Shown here in pieces: positions 5,840-7,330 of a stretch of DNA of 7,330 nucleotides. The stretch lies in contig JANWVS010000090.1 in NCBI GenBank assembly GCA_025056835.1, forward strand, positions 1-7,330. Direction: 5' to 3'. A program made the translations under genes and the position numbers. The stretch's first letter is position 1, and each line of letters begins with the position of its first letter. The notes beneath the pieces were generated by a model that did not search any database, had not been told where the DNA came from, and was given only the letters and a program-made list of their open reading frames with translations. The DNA comes from Gemmataceae bacterium. GTDB lineage: Bacteria > Planctomycetota > Planctomycetia > Gemmatales > Gemmataceae.

Positions 5840-7330
5840 ATGCAAGCCACGGCAATTTCCGGCCAAGAGAAGAAACCAGTTCACCAAAAACCGATCGAGG
5901 AGCTTGAATCAGCGGTCATCCGCTTCTGTGGCGATTCCGGCGACGGCATGCAGCTGGTCGGCACCCAATTCACCAACGTTTCAGCGGCATTCGGCAACGA
6001 CGTCTCGACCCTTCCCGACTTCCCCGCTGAGATTCGAGCGCCGGCCGGTACGTTGGCCGGGGTTTCTGGTTTTCAGCTCCACTTTTCCAGCCAGGACATT
6101 TTCACGCCGGGCGACCAGGTCGACACCTTGGTGGTGATGAACCCCGCGGCCTTGAAGACCAACATCAATGATCTCAAGCGCGGCGGTATTCTCATCGCGA
6201 ACGAAGATGAGTTCGAGACCTCCAATCTCGACAAAGCGGGCTACGACAAAAATCCGCTGGATGATCCGAATTTGTTGAGCAAATACGACGTGCACCGCGT
6301 ACCGATGACGCGCTTGACCCGCGATGCCGTCGCCGGCTTGGGCTTGTCGACCAAGGAAGCGGGCCGATGCAAGAACTTCTTTGCCTTGGGGCTGGTCTAT
6401 TGGCTGTACGATCGCGATTCGGGTCCGACGGAGCAATGGATCGCGGAAAAGTTTAAGAAGAACCCCAACATCGGAGAAGCCAACCTGCGGGCCTTGCGCG
6501 GCGGGCGCAACTACGGCGAGAACACCGAGGCCTTTGCCAAGCACTACCGCGTGCCCAAGGCCCGACTGGCTCCCGGAAAGTATCGCAAGATCACGGGCAA
6601 TGAGGCCACGGCATGGGGCTTGGTCACGGCGGCGAAACGAGCCGGCAAGCCCTTGTTTTTCGCCGGCTATCCCATCACCCCGGCCAGCGATATCCTCCAC
6701 GAACTGGCCGACATGAAGCGCTTCGGCGTGCGCACCTTCCAGGCCGAGGACGAAATCGCCGCCATGTCCTCCGTCTGCGGCGCCGCCTTTGCCGGAGTGA
6801 TCGCTTGCACGGCGTCGTCCGGTCCCGGCATCGTCCTGAAAGGCGAAGCGATCAACTTGGGAGTGATGACCGAGTTGCCGATGGTGATCATCGACGTGCA
6901 GCGCGGCGGTCCGAGCACCGGTCTGCCCACGAAGACCGAACAATCCGATTTGTTGCTCGCGATGTTCGGCCGCAATGGCGACAGCCCGGTTCCGGTCCTT
7001 GCTGCCGCCAGCCCTGCCGACTGTTTCAGCATGGTTCAAGAAGCGGTGCGCATCGCGGTCGAGTTCATGACGCCTGTGCTGTTTTTGACCGACGGCTACA
7101 TCGCCAACGGTTCGGAACCGTGGCGGATCCCGAAATTTGCCGAACTGCCGCCGATCAAAATTGTCCATCCCGAGAGCCGCGCCCCCGCCGCCTCTTCCGC
7201 CGCCGGCGATGGTCCGAACGGACACAGCGGCAACGGCTTCCTGCCTTACTTACGCGATGAAAAAGGGGCGCGGCCGTGGGCCATCCCCGGCACCCCCGGC
7301 TTGGAACACCGCATCGGCGGCATCGAAAAG
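5840..7330 (+). CDS. korA: 2-oxoglutarate (2-oxoacid):ferredoxin oxidoreductase, fused gamma-alpha subunit (5' part)
   Basis: The frame is open for 497 codons and leaves the window without a stop; the family is usually around 600 aa, so roughly 100 residues are missing. With the beta subunit (KorB, expected downstream) it would oxidise 2-oxoglutarate plus CoA to succinyl-CoA and CO2 with thiamine diphosphate, reducing ferredoxin; it can run in reverse in reductive carbon fixation. The N-terminal gamma domain (about 25-235) has [13 protein letters not shown] (29-41) and [11 protein letters not shown] (61-71). The alpha domain begins near 250 with GNEATAWG (253-260), [10 protein letters not shown] (276-285), QAEDEIAAM (301-309), SSGPG (326-330) and [17 protein letters not shown] (355-371). 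This gamma-before-alpha fusion is characteristic of KorA rather than of separate-subunit pyruvate enzymes. A Ala/Ser/Gly/Asn-rich linker (446-466) precedes [16 protein letters not shown]. Substrate preference is inferred; another 2-oxoacid is possible. Confidence 0.93.
   Translation, partial: MQATAISGQEKKPVHQKPIEELESAVIRFCGDSGDGMQLVGTQFTNVSAAFGNDVSTLPDFPAEIRAPAGTLAGVSGFQLHFSSQDIFTPGDQVDTLVVMNPAALKTNINDLKRGGILIANEDEFETSNLDKAGYDKNPLDDPNLLSKYDVHRVPMTRLTRDAVAGLGLSTKEAGRCKNFFALGLVYWLYDRDSGPTEQWIAEKFKKNPNIGEANLRALRGGRNYGENTEAFAKHYRVPKARLAPGKYRKITGNEATAWGLVTAAKRAGKPLFFAGYPITPASDILHELADMKRFGVRTFQAEDEIAAMSSVCGAAFAGVIACTASSGPGIVLKGEAINLGVMTELPMVIIDVQRGGPSTGLPTKTEQSDLLLAMFGRNGDSPVPVLAAASPADCFSMVQEAVRIAVEFMTPVLFLTDGYIANGSEPWRIPKFAELPPIKIVHPESRAPAASSAAGDGPNGHSGNGFLPYLRDEKGARPWAIPGTPGLEHRIGGIEK

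Noticed and set aside
5793..6137. A 114-codon plus-strand frame starting in the korA leader
   Set aside because: It is out of frame with korA, overlaps its conserved gamma domain, and its Arg/Ser-rich product has no family features.
5981..7225. A 414-codon open frame on the minus strand
   Set aside because: It is entirely antisense to korA, whose conserved motifs are unmistakable. Its product is rich in Gly, Arg, His and Gln with no recognisable domain, as expected for a GC-rich shadow frame.

Overview
The window is GC-rich, tightly packed bacterial chromosomal DNA. It holds six protein-coding genes; five are complete and the last runs off the right edge. The protein set points to a planctomycete, probably Pirellulales-like. 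It includes a small soluble Hanks-type kinase with an alanine in place of the DFG glycine, an Fpr-like ferredoxin-NADP reductase with an extra loop, a secreted helical protein of no recognised family, and a fused gamma-alpha 2-oxoacid:ferredoxin oxidoreductase subunit. This placement is inferred from protein style; no rRNA or marker gene is present.

Positions 131-2959 (+) look like one operon. A ferredoxin-NADP reductase is followed 10 nt later by a Ser/Thr kinase whose Shine-Dalgarno sequence overlaps the reductase stop codon. The kinase overlaps a Sua5/YwlC-type threonylcarbamoyl-AMP synthase gene by ATGA. The operon may start from a leaderless promoter: a good -10 element lies 7 nt before the reductase ATG and no clear Shine-Dalgarno sequence is present.

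Positions 2965-4302 (-) encode a 445-aa exported protein of unknown function. It converges on the sua5-type gene, with only 5 nt between the two stop codons. It diverges from an M24-family (Xaa-Pro peptidase-like) metallopeptidase gene at 4446-5630 (+) across a 143-bp promoter region that carries a perfect TTGACA box on the minus strand.

Positions 5631-5839 are non-coding, with two hairpins and a good sigma70-type promoter whose -10 box overlaps a dyad. This leads into korA (5840 to the window end, +), an open gene encoding the fused gamma-alpha subunit of 2-oxoglutarate (2-oxoacid):ferredoxin oxidoreductase. KorA would reduce ferredoxin, and the reductase at the left end could exchange those electrons with NADP(H), so the two ends of the window may be metabolically linked. 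The ferredoxin gene and korB are not in the window.

I see no tRNA, rRNA, CRISPR array, insertion sequence or clear sign of horizontal transfer. I also see no convincing undescribed multi-gene system. The most interesting items are the variant kinase coupled to the tRNA t6A enzyme, the unknown exported protein, and the promoter architectures.
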